DNA of 16,773 nucleotides from positions 1 through 16,773 of the forward strand of contig JAFGIA010000449.1 of NCBI GenBank assembly GCA_016929795.1, in the 5' to 3' direction. This document shows positions 1-7,243 of the stretch, in pieces (within the stretch, counting starts at the first letter, position 1; each line of letters starts with the position of its first letter). Below the pieces are notes generated by a model, which saw only the letters and a list, made by a program, of their open reading frames with translations, made no database searches and was not told the origin of the DNA. Position numbers and translations under genes: made by a program. The stretch comes from Anaerolineae bacterium (lineage in GTDB: Bacteria > Chloroflexota > Anaerolineae > JAAYZQ01).

Positions 1-114
1 CGGCGGCTGATGGAAGATTCGTACAGCGCCATCCTCGACGGAGCCGACATCGCGTCCACGCTGGCCGAGCTCGAAGAGGACGCCAACATCAGCCTCGCGG
101 AAAACACTCCGTAG
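1..114 (+). CDS. C-terminal fragment, probable ABC solute-binding protein
   Basis: Open from the first base in frame 1 to a TAG, giving the last 37 residues. The tail reads like the C-terminal helix of family-1 extracellular solute-binding proteins: an aromatic/Ile-Leu patch, the turn D-G-A-D, then a Leu/Glu-rich helix (LAELEEDAN). The next gene downstream ends in a similar helix and is a clear member of that family. The start lies outside the window, so the assignment rests on a short tail. A strong terminator follows 35 nt after the stop. Confidence 0.6.
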   Translation, partial: RRLMEDSYSAILDGADIASTLAELEEDANISLAENTP

Positions 115-149
115 GCCTTGGGGTCACCCCTGGCTTGCCGGGAATCGAG

Positions 150-190
150 GCGGGCTGCGCGACTCTTTCGCGCAGCCCGCTTTTCTTTTC
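150..190 (+). terminator. Rho-independent terminator
   Basis: A perfect 13-bp GC-rich stem (arms 150-162 and 168-180, gcgggctgcgcga paired with its complement) closes a 5-nt loop and is followed directly by ttttctttt. It lies 35 nt after the stop at 114 and ends transcription of the upstream gene before the promoter at 219-247. Confidence 0.92.
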
Positions 191-218
191 AGGGCCTGGC
201 ACCAACTAATCCCGGCCT

Positions 219-247
219 TTGTCGTTTCCGCCAGATCGATCTATAAT
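219..247 (+). promoter_or_regulatory. Sigma70-type promoter for the solute-binding lipoprotein gene
   Basis: TTGTCG (219-224, four of six matches to the -35 consensus), a 17-nt spacer, and a perfect TATAAT (242-247). The predicted transcription start is about 254-255, which coincides with an in-frame ATG at 255, so the mRNA would be leaderless if that ATG is used. Confidence 0.75.
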
Positions 248-254
248 AGGATCG

Positions 255-1757
255 ATGAAAAGATCGATCGAGAACACCTGGCGCCGCGACAACAATCCGT
301 CATTGCCCGGCCTGTTGTTTGGGCCGACGCAATCCCCGTCTTGGATCACGTTGGGGATTGCTTCGTCGCTCGCTGCGCTCGCTCCTCGCAATGACAGGTT
401 CTTGGTACCGCTGCTCCTCGCACTGCTCTTCCTGCTCTCCGGCTGCGACATGCCGCCGCTGCCTGTCGCCGGCACCTCGACACCAGAGATCACGCCTTCC
501 GTCGTGCCCGCTTTGACGCGCACCCCGGAGCCGGAATCGCCCGTGCTAACTCTTTGGGAACCGTTTCCCCTCGACCAGCCCCTGGGATTGCTCCTGGCTG
601 AGATGGTGCACGACTTTGAGGTGGAAAACCCCGACGTGGACGTCGAGCTGGATGCCCGGGCTGGCTACGCCGGCATTCACGACGCGATGCAGGCAGGGAT
701 CGATGGGGGCGATCTGCCCGACCTGGGCGTCGCCTTCCCGAGCATGATCGCGCAGTATGCCGACGCCGGCGTGGTTGTCCCACTCGATCTCTACCTGAAC
801 GATCCAGATCTCGGCCTCACGGCCACAGAGCTGGTCGACTTTTTCCCCGGATTTGTCGACGCCGGGCGGCTGCCGACCTATGGGAACCGGCTCTTTGCCT
901 TTCCCTTTTCCCAAAATGCCATTGGCATGTGGGTGAACCAGACGGTGCTATCGGCGGCAGGGTGGGAACGGCCGCCCGCCACCTGGGACGAGTTCGAGCA
1001 GGCGTGTTTTGACGTCGTGTCGACCACAGGCGTGCCCTGCTACCCCTACGTCGAAAGCGCGTCGACGTTCGACGCCTGGCTCTACAGCCGGGGGGGGAGC
1101 GTGGTCGACGCGACCGGGCGCCAGGCTGTCTTTCACGGCGAGGCAGGAGTGGCGAGCCTGGCCTTCCTCCAGCACTTGATCGATGTGGGGCTTGCATGGC
1201 GGCCGGAGGATGCTTTTGGGGACTATGTGGCCTTTGCCCAGGGCCAGGCCGCGTTCACCTTCTCCAGCACGGGCAACACTCCCTACTACCTCGATGCCTA
1301 TGAGGGGGCGCTCCAGTGGGGCGTCGCTCCTTTTGAGTGGTATCAGACCACGATCCCCCAGGCCGATCCGGCGCAGTCTGCCACACTATCCTACGGTGCC
1401 AGTTTTTTCATCGTGCGCGGCGACGGGGAGAAAGAGCGCCAGGCGTGGCGCCTGATCCGGTGGTTTACCGAGCCCCGGCAGTCGGCACGCTGGGCTGGCA
1501 CCTTGCAGTCGATGCCCGTACGCCTGTCGGCCCTCGGCTACATGACCGACACGCTGGAAGCGCACCCCTTTCTCGCCAGCCAGGTCACCGACATCCTGCC
1601 TCACGCGCGGCCCGAGCCCTCGATCCCTGCCGGCCTCGAGGTGAACAACCTGCTCTACACAGCCATCCTATCGGTTACCTATGGCTACGATGATCCTCAG
1701 ACTGCCCTGTACTGGGCAGCAGTCGAGGCCAACGCCCTGCTCGAAGCGCAGCCGTGA
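255..1757 (+). CDS. Extracellular solute-binding lipoprotein, family 1 (ABC sugar importer type)
   Basis: Binds a substrate, probably a sugar or oligosaccharide, outside the membrane and delivers it to an ABC permease. A hydrophobic stretch ends in LLSGC (Cys64 counted from the ATG at 255), a clear lipobox, followed by a Pro/Thr-rich linker. The rest, about 430 residues, has the two-lobe family-1 pattern: LTLWEPF strand start, DFEVENPDVDV, DLPDLGVAFPS, the WERPPATWDEFEQAC motif and a late SYGASFFIV strand. The true start is unresolved. ATG 255 follows the promoter immediately and would give an abnormally long 63-residue region before the Cys; the frame also runs upstream to a TTG at 219 that lies inside the -35 box. 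TTG 402 would give a 14-residue signal with no basic residues and no good ribosome site. The 5' region overlaps repeat-like DNA (330-395). No permease or ATPase genes are in view. Confidence 0.85.
   Translation: MKRSIENTWRRDNNPSLPGLLFGPTQSPSWITLGIASSLAALAPRNDRFLVPLLLALLFLLSGCDMPPLPVAGTSTPEITPSVVPALTRTPEPESPVLTLWEPFPLDQPLGLLLAEMVHDFEVENPDVDVELDARAGYAGIHDAMQAGIDGGDLPDLGVAFPSMIAQYADAGVVVPLDLYLNDPDLGLTATELVDFFPGFVDAGRLPTYGNRLFAFPFSQNAIGMWVNQTVLSAAGWERPPATWDEFEQACFDVVSTTGVPCYPYVESASTFDAWLYSRGGSVVDATGRQAVFHGEAGVASLAFLQHLIDVGLAWRPEDAFGDYVAFAQGQAAFTFSSTGNTPYYLDAYEGALQWGVAPFEWYQTTIPQADPAQSATLSYGASFFIVRGDGEKERQAWRLIRWFTEPRQSARWAGTLQSMPVRLSALGYMTDTLEAHPFLASQVTDILPHARPEPSIPAGLEVNNLLYTAILSVTYGYDDPQTALYWAAVEANALLEAQP
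330..395. repeat. Dispersed-repeat-like sequence in the 5' end of the lipoprotein gene
   Basis: An 8-bp inverted repeat (caatcccc 330-337, ggggattg 353-360) is followed by attgcttcgtcgctcgctg and a Cys-loop-like gctcgc/gctcgc direct repeat, ending cctcgcaatgaca. The segment 356-395 closely resembles a short repeat I recall between genes in many bacteria, often mistranslated as peptides such as LAPRNDR or LLAMTG. It lies in the stretch between the promoter and the signal sequence and is translated in frame only if the start is at 255 or earlier. The family assignment is from memory, not a search. Confidence 0.55.
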
Positions 1758-1765
1758 CGTCCCGG

Positions 1766-2860
<1,095 letters not shown>

Positions 2861-2873
2861 TGCCAATCCCGCC

Positions 2874-3317
2874 TTAGCGCCCCAGCAGCTTTTCGTACGT
2901 GTCCATCAGCTCGATAAAACGCGCACTCTCGCCGCCGTGGTCTGGATGGTAACGTTTGGCGAGCGTGCGAAAGCGGCGTTTGATATCCTGCGTCGCGGCC
3001 CCTGGTGGCAGGCCCAGCAGAGCCAGCAGAGCTGGATCGTACAGGTTGCTGGTCGTCAGCCCGTTTTCGCGATAGTACTGGAAATAGACCCAGGAGAAAT
3101 ACTCCTCAAAGACCTCTTTGCGCCGCTCCCGATCCAGGTCCACCAGCAGGCGCAGCGGATACCTGACCTGCGCGTCGTCCCATGTTCTTGTCGAAAAGAA
3201 CTGGTTCCAGATCAGATTCCGCCCCGGCGGCACTGGCTGGTCCCCGAACCGGATCCTGGCTTCCACCCTTTTCAACTGGCGCAGCTTGTGGATGTACCAC
3301 TCCGGCGGGTGCTCCAT
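2874..3317 (-). CDS. J-domain (DnaJ-like) protein
   Basis: A 147-residue protein with a J domain at its C-terminus rather than its N-terminus. Residues 93-147 read DPALLALLGLPPGA, a basic helix KRRFRTLAKRYHPDHGG with the essential HPD tripeptide at 124-126, then FIELMDTYEKLL. J domains stimulate Hsp70 (DnaK) ATPase. Residues 1-92 are rich in Arg, Trp and Tyr and match no family I recognise; they may recruit the client. There is no Gly/Phe region, zinc-finger domain or DnaJ C-terminal domain, so this is a specialised co-chaperone (type III). The ATG overlaps the TAA of the preceding membrane-protein gene by 1 nt (TAATG), which implies translational coupling and a shared role or complex. Confidence 0.85.
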   Translation of the reverse strand: MEHPPEWYIHKLRQLKRVEARIRFGDQPVPPGRNLIWNQFFSTRTWDDAQVRYPLRLLVDLDRERRKEVFEEYFSWVYFQYYRENGLTTSNLYDPALLALLGLPPGAATQDIKRRFRTLAKRYHPDHGGESARFIELMDTYEKLLGR

Positions 3318-3607
3318 TAGCCTCCGTCGCGCTCTCGCCGAAAGTAGGCGACCTCCTCCACCTGGCCTGCTCCCTCCCCTTTCCGGAGTGTGACGGTCCG
3401 CAGCCGTTCAAAGAGGATCGCCAGGATTACCAGGTGGATGGCGGTGCTGAGCAGCACCGCCATCCACCCCTCTCCGCCGGGCAGCGCCGTCAGCAGGCCC
3501 ATTCCCGTCGTCACCAGCAACATCGTCGCAAGCAACAAGAGCGCGATGAGCGGCGGCCAGATCCAGCCCATCGACCGCTGCGGTTTAAAGATGGGGACGT
3601 CATTCAT
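3317..3607 (-). CDS. Small two-helix membrane protein, function unknown
   Basis: A 96-residue protein with two hydrophobic segments, about residues 14-40 (WIWPPLIALLLLATMLLVT...) and 48-66 (MAVLLSTAIHLVILAILF), joined by a short loop with GGEG. A basic, charged C-terminal tail (ERLRTVTLRK... FRRERDGG) should be cytoplasmic by the positive-inside rule, as should the N-terminus. I recognise no family. The ATG lies 4 nt after the PmbA stop, and the stop overlaps the J-domain start (TAATG), so it is translated as part of this operon. It could anchor its neighbours at the membrane, but that is inference. Confidence 0.75.
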   Translation of the reverse strand: MNDVPIFKPQRSMGWIWPPLIALLLLATMLLVTTGMGLLTALPGGEGWMAVLLSTAIHLVILAILFERLRTVTLRKGEGAGQVEEVAYFRRERDGG

Positions 3608-3610
3608 GCC

Positions 3611-4975
3611 TTAGAACTCGGTTGCTCCCGTAAAGTTGAACTTGTTCAGTTTCAGCGCCGGCACACTGTCGTGACCGATGCCCCCTATCCCTTCCAGCAT
3701 TTTGGCCTGGCGGCCGATGCTGTCCAGGTTGTTCAGAGCCTCCAGGTAGCTCTGTGTGAAGCGCAGGTTCTTGACTGGGTAGGCAATCTCGCCATTTTCG
3801 ATGAGGAAGGTGCCATCGCGCGTCATGCCCGTGATCACCACGCGCTTGGGTTCCACCGGACGTGTGTAGTGAAAGCGCGTGACATAGATCCCGCGCTCCG
3901 TCCCGGCGATCATTTCTTCCAGCGACCCGTCTCCGGTGCCAAAAAAGATGTTCAGCGGGAAGGGGCCGAACCGGTTCGGCGCCGGCAGCGCGTGCCCGGT
4001 CGAGCTTTTGCCCGCCTCCCTGGCGGCGCGATAGGAGTCATAGACGACGGCGTGGGCCACCCCATTCTTGATCAGCTCCACGCGCTGCTTGGGCACGCCC
4101 TCAAAGTCAAAGGGCAGGGGGATGCCGTCTGGGCTCAGCCCGTCATCCCAGATGTTGACCCGCGGGTCCACCATCTGCTCGCCCAGCTTGCCGCTCATAA
4201 AGCTGCGCCCTTCCTGGTAGGCCAGCGCGCTAAAGCCGGTCCAGCCCATCATCTGCACGAAATCGTGCACCGCGTACGGCTCCAGGATGACGGCATACTC
4301 GCCCGGCGCCAGGGCCTGTGGGTTCTGGCTGCGCAGGCATTTTCCCACCGCCTCGCGGCCGATGGCCTCATAGTCGAGCTCGTCAAAGTCGAGGGCGCTG
4401 CCGGCTGCATACCCTGCACTCGTATCGCTCATGATCACTGTGTTCAGCTCGGCAAAGGTTGCCGGGTGGTAGGCCAAGGTGCCGAGCGAGTTGGCGACGG
4501 TCAGCTCGACGCCACCTGTTGTCAGTGCCCCCGATGCGACCACCCCTGCGCCGCGCGCCATCAGGCACACTGCCCCGGCAGCCCGCGCGCGTTGTTCCGG
4601 CGTGCAGTTGGCCGTCGACTCGCTGAACGCGTCGACGTGCGCGAGGGGCTGCGGGCCGGGAAGTGACGTAAAGTGGGGGTTGACCGGCTGGAGCCGGGCT
4701 GCCTCGGCGGCGTCCTGCACCGTGCGTACCAGCGAGTTGGCGTCCAGGTTGTGCGTGGTGGCGACGCCCACGCGCGCCCCCTCGCCTGCCCCCTCGCGCA
4801 GCACTACGCGCACGCGCACCTCGGCATCGGTCTCGGCCACGTTCTGGTGGATGGTCGAATTGGCAAAGCGTGTCAGGTAGCTATCTCCCGAAACGACGAC
4901 GACCTCGGTCTGGTCCGCGGGAGACGCTGCCAGGATGGTGTCTGTTATTTCCTTGATCCGTTTCTGTCCGAGCAT
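3611..4975 (-). CDS. pmbA: TldE/PmbA subunit of the TldD-TldE metalloprotease
   Basis: A 454-residue protein of the PmbA/TldD superfamily, acting with TldD in the cytoplasm. Characterised TldD/TldE pairs form a heterodimer that cleaves unfolded peptides; in E. coli it trims the microcin B17 precursor and degrades CcdA. The N-terminal domain carries SYLTRFANSTIHQNVAETDAEVRVRV (about residues 32-57). The C-terminal half has LEPYAVHDFVQMMGWTGFSALAYQEGRS, DDGLSPDGIPLPFDFEGVPKQRVELIKNG and a terminal ITGMTRDGTFLIENGEI strand pair. There is no HExxxH motif, as expected for the non-catalytic partner. ATG 4975 has AGGGGAGG 6 nt upstream. It lies 16 nt after tldD, the usual order and spacing for the pair, and its length is normal. 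Confidence 0.93.
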   Translation of the reverse strand: MLGQKRIKEITDTILAASPADQTEVVVVSGDSYLTRFANSTIHQNVAETDAEVRVRVVLREGAGEGARVGVATTHNLDANSLVRTVQDAAEAARLQPVNPHFTSLPGPQPLAHVDAFSESTANCTPEQRARAAGAVCLMARGAGVVASGALTTGGVELTVANSLGTLAYHPATFAELNTVIMSDTSAGYAAGSALDFDELDYEAIGREAVGKCLRSQNPQALAPGEYAVILEPYAVHDFVQMMGWTGFSALAYQEGRSFMSGKLGEQMVDPRVNIWDDGLSPDGIPLPFDFEGVPKQRVELIKNGVAHAVVYDSYRAAREAGKSSTGHALPAPNRFGPFPLNIFFGTGDGSLEEMIAGTERGIYVTRFHYTRPVEPKRVVITGMTRDGTFLIENGEIAYPVKNLRFTQSYLEALNNLDSIGRQAKMLEGIGGIGHDSVPALKLNKFNFTGATEF

Positions 4976-4991
4976 TCTATTCCTCCCCTGG

Positions 4992-6476
4992 CTACTTGAT
5001 CACGCCCACCTGGACGTTGCGAAAGCGGGCGGGTGCTGTGCCGTGGCCTGTATGCGCTGTCTGGGGCGGCTGTCCCTTGCCGCAGTTGGGCGTGCCCCAC
5101 ACCCGCCAGTGGTTTTGGTTGCAGATCGCGTCGCAACTGCGCCAGAACTGGGGCGTGATGCCGGTGTAGGTCGCGTTCTTGAGCATGCGCCCCATCTGGC
5201 CATTCTTGATCTCGTACGCGATCTCGGTCCCAAACTGAAAGTTGAGGCGTTTGTCGTCGATGCTCCAGCTCTTGTTCATCTCCATATAGATGCCGTCGTC
5301 GGTATCGGCGATCAGGTCGTCGAATTCCCATTCGCCCGGCTCCAGGTTGACGTTCGTCATGCGGATGATCGGGATGCGCCCCCAGCCGTCGGCGCGCATG
5401 GCGCCGCCGGAATGCTCCGGTGCTTGATCGCCCACAATGTCACGTAATTGCTGGGCCGTCTCGCGCGAAGTCAGATAGCCGCCAAAGATCCCCTCGCGCA
5501 CGATCGGCACACGCTGCGAGGGCACGCCCTCGTCGTCCCAGGCAAAGGTGCCCAGGCCGCCGGCAGAGGATCCGTCGGGTCGGGCGTCGGCTGTCAGGTT
5601 GACGATGTCAGAGCCATAGCGGAAGCTCTTGTATTTCTCGGGCGTCAGAAAGCTGGTGCCGGCGTAGCTGGCCTCGGTGCCGAACACGCGGTCGAGCTCG
5701 ATCGGGTGGCCCGTCGACTCGTGCACCTGGAGCGCGAGCTGTGTCGGCCCGAGGATCAGAGTGGTGACGCCGCTGGGGCACAGGTCCGCCTTTAGCAGCG
5801 CGACCGCCTCTTCGCCGATGCGCGGCGCGTTGCCCGGCAGGTCCATCACCAGGATCGATTCCCAGCCCTCGCGCCGCTGATCGCGCCCGAACGAGTTGGG
5901 GTAGGAACGCTTTTGCACCTCGCCGGTAGCGGGATCGATGGCCAGTGCCTCGATGCCGCCGCCCGACTCGATGATCTCTTGCTCGACGTAGGCGCCCTCA
6001 CTGTTGGCAAAGGTGATCTTTTCGCGCCACAGGGCCAGCGTCGACGAGGCAACCATCACGCCCCGCGTCGCGCGCATCCCTTCGTCGGCCTTGAAGAGCA
6101 ACGCGAGCTTGTCTTCCACCGGCACGTCCCACGGGTCGATCTGTGTCGGCGTGCGATAGGTCCCCGTGCTGGTGACCGGCGGTCCCAGGTTCACGTCGTG
6201 GATCTTGAAGAGGGCACTGGCGCATGCGATCTCGACCGCCAGCGCCGTCACACGATCCACTTCTTCGGGGGTCACGAGCGCCGAGCTGGCAAACCCCCAG
6301 GCGCCGTCTACCACCACGCGCACGCCAAATCCCTGGGTTTCGTTGTTGGCCAGGCCGTCGACCACGCCGTTTTTCACGGCAATGTCCTGCGTTCGCCTGT
6401 GGACGAAACGCACATCCGCATAGCTTGCGCCTCGAACCTGTGCCAGGTTCAGGGCTCGGTCGGTTAACTCTCTCAA
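4992..6476 (-). CDS. tldD: TldD zinc metalloprotease subunit
   Basis: Catalytic partner of TldE; 494 residues. The HExxxH zinc motif is VHESTGHPIELDR, with His252, Glu253 and His257. A conserved Cys near the C-terminus (PNCGKGQP, Cys465) matches the region that supplies a further zinc ligand in characterised TldD. The N-terminal domain includes YADVRFVHRRTQDIAVKNGVVDG and a NETQGFGVRVVVDGAWGFAS strand region; DDEGVPSQRVPIVREGIFGGYLTSRETA is also diagnostic. The start is TTG 6476: AAAGGAGG lies 6 nt upstream and no alternative start fits better. It lies 54 nt after the PAS gene and 16 nt before pmbA. The substrate is unknown: no short RiPP-precursor-like ORF is visible beside it, so a general proteolytic role is as likely as peptide maturation. 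Confidence 0.95.
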   Translation of the reverse strand: MRELTDRALNLAQVRGASYADVRFVHRRTQDIAVKNGVVDGLANNETQGFGVRVVVDGAWGFASSALVTPEEVDRVTALAVEIACASALFKIHDVNLGPPVTSTGTYRTPTQIDPWDVPVEDKLALLFKADEGMRATRGVMVASSTLALWREKITFANSEGAYVEQEIIESGGGIEALAIDPATGEVQKRSYPNSFGRDQRREGWESILVMDLPGNAPRIGEEAVALLKADLCPSGVTTLILGPTQLALQVHESTGHPIELDRVFGTEASYAGTSFLTPEKYKSFRYGSDIVNLTADARPDGSSAGGLGTFAWDDEGVPSQRVPIVREGIFGGYLTSRETAQQLRDIVGDQAPEHSGGAMRADGWGRIPIIRMTNVNLEPGEWEFDDLIADTDDGIYMEMNKSWSIDDKRLNFQFGTEIAYEIKNGQMGRMLKNATYTGITPQFWRSCDAICNQNHWRVWGTPNCGKGQPPQTAHTGHGTAPARFRNVQVGVIK

Positions 6477-6482
6477 CTTGCG

Positions 6483-6490
6483 CCTCCTTT
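6483..6490 (-). promoter_or_regulatory. Strong ribosome binding site that fixes the TTG start of tldD
   Basis: AAAGGAGG on the - strand, a near-perfect Shine-Dalgarno sequence, 6 nt before TTG 6476. The start codon is weak, so this site is the main evidence for the start. Confidence 0.85.
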
Positions 6491-6530
6491 GAAGGGATAT
6501 AGGGTATTGGATATCTGGTACTGCGCAGCA

Positions 6531-6869
6531 CTAGGCTTGGGGCACAGGCGGCTCGTAGCGTTCATAGTAGCCGATCACGCGGCCATCCTGGTCGCGGACG
6601 GCGCGCATGTAGATGCGGTGCTCGTCGTCGTCGGTGATGAGCTGTTCCTCGAGGCCGTCGCGCTGCATGGCGGCGAGGATATCGATCATCATCTGCTGCG
6701 AGCGGGCGTTGTGGCAGTCGAGGAGCGAGCGCCCGATGAGGGAGGTGCCCTCTGGGTAGTGAGCAATGGCCGCTTTGTTCATATAGCGGGTCACATGCTC
6801 GGTGTCGGCGACCAGGATCGGATCCTTGAGGCTATCCAATATGGCAGCGAGCGGTATGACCTTTTCCAT
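6531..6869 (-). CDS. Single PAS-domain protein
   Basis: A 112-residue protein that is essentially one PAS domain. It opens AAILDSLKDPILVADTEHVTRYMNKAA (the PAS N-terminal strands and helix), continues with the motif IGRSLLDCHNARSQQMMIDIL (about residues 46-66) and ends with paired strands HRIYMRAVRDQDGRVIGYYERY. The CH-N/P-S motif recalls the PAS domain at the end of DUF438 proteins, some of which may bind a cofactor; that is a resemblance only. It has no kinase, HTH or GGDEF output, so any signal must pass through a partner. ATG 6869 is preceded by GAGG 11 nt upstream and lies about 30 nt after the predicted transcription start; an upstream in-frame TTG (6914) lies inside the -10 box and is excluded. 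It is the first gene of the tldD operon, 54 nt before TldD. Confidence 0.8.
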   Translation of the reverse strand: MEKVIPLAAILDSLKDPILVADTEHVTRYMNKAAIAHYPEGTSLIGRSLLDCHNARSQQMMIDILAAMQRDGLEEQLITDDDEHRIYMRAVRDQDGRVIGYYERYEPPVPQA

Positions 6870-6886
6870 GAAATCACTTGCCTCGT

Positions 6887-6915
6887 TTGACCGAATTGTG
6901 AAAGCATTGTACAAT
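6887..6915 (+). promoter_or_regulatory. Promoter for the FmdB zinc-ribbon/oxoamine synthase genes
   Basis: TTGACC (6887-6892, five of six), a 17-nt spacer, TACAAT (6910-6915, five of six). Predicted start about 6922, leaving a 33-nt leader to ATG 6955. Its -10 box overlaps the -10 box of the divergent promoter by two bases, inside the 10-bp palindrome ATTGTACAAT (6906-6915). Confidence 0.75.
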
Positions 6916-6934
6916 AGGCCAGTTTGAATGCCAA
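6906..6934 (-). promoter_or_regulatory. Promoter for the PAS-tldD-pmbA operon
   Basis: Read on the - strand: TTGGCA (6934-6929, five of six), a 17-nt spacer, TACAAT (6911-6906, five of six). Predicted start about 6899, 30 nt before ATG 6869. It shares the central palindrome with the + promoter, so one polymerase would block the other. Confidence 0.75.
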
Positions 6935-6939
6935 ACTGG
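6919..6939. promoter_or_regulatory. 21-bp palindrome, candidate operator or leader hairpin
   Basis: Perfect 8-bp arms ccagtttg (6919-6926) and caaactgg (6932-6939) around a 5-nt centre. On DNA it covers the -35 box of the - promoter and the predicted start of the + transcript, the usual place for a repressor site. In the + RNA it would form a hairpin touching the ribosome site ggaagagg (6938-6945). No regulator gene is adjacent. Confidence 0.55.
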
Positions 6940-6954
6940 AAGAGGCTTGGGACG

Positions 6955-7194
6955 ATGCCAATTTATGAATACGTTTGTCGAGAGTGTGGGGCCCGGTTCG
7001 AAAAGCTGCGGCCGTTGAGCAAAGCCGACGCGCCGGTTGCGTGCGCGCACTGTGACGGCAGCGCGACCGCGCGCGCCCTGTCGCTCTTTGCCGCCGTCAG
7101 CCGCGGCAGCAATGGCGAGACCCGCCAGGTCAGCGGGACGGGCAGCGGGTGTGGATCGTGTGCGGGCACGCACTGCGCCACCTGCAACCACTGA
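6955..7194 (+). CDS. FmdB-family zinc-ribbon protein with Cys-rich tail
   Basis: A 79-residue protein starting MPIYEYVCRECGARFE, the classic opening of the FmdB/CxxC_CxxC_SSSS family. Cys8, Cys11, Cys30 and Cys33 should bind one zinc. A second cluster GCGSCAGTHCATC (Cys66, 69, 74, 77) at the C-terminus could bind another metal and is common in short family members. Its function is poorly known; the family name comes from a regulator near formamidase genes. ATG 6955 is used because it starts the conserved motif and has ggaagagg 9 nt upstream; an in-frame TTG at 6928 lies upstream of that ribosome site. It lies 49 nt before the oxoamine synthase gene and is probably co-transcribed with it. Confidence 0.88.
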   Translation: MPIYEYVCRECGARFEKLRPLSKADAPVACAHCDGSATARALSLFAAVSRGSNGETRQVSGTGSGCGSCAGTHCATCNH

Positions 7195-7243
7195 TGGTTA
7201 GCCCGATATATAGCTGCCTATATCTCAGCCAAGGAAGGTAAAG

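Noticed and set aside
3182..4666. 494-codon open frame on + opposite pmbA
   Set aside because: It is antisense to a clear TldE/PmbA gene, rich in His/Arg/Gln/Ala in the way of shadow frames in GC-rich DNA, and has no recognisable domain or ribosome site.
5913..6467. 184-codon open frame on + opposite tldD
   Set aside because: Antisense shadow; composition dominated by His/Arg/Gly/Val with no domain.
4992..6476. TldD/TldE pair as part of a RiPP (microcin-like) cluster
   Set aside because: No short precursor-like ORF, cyclodehydratase, radical SAM enzyme or exporter lies nearby; the neighbours fit general proteolysis better.
6496..6515. Similar gatat/atatc repeat between the PAS gene and tldD
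   Set aside because: Five-bp arms, no supporting promoter boxes; not enough to call an internal promoter or operator.
7205..7224. Short inverted repeat gatata/tatatc before the oxoamine synthase gene
   Set aside because: Only 6-bp AT-only arms with an 8-nt gap; easily found by chance, and no T-run or promoter goes with it.
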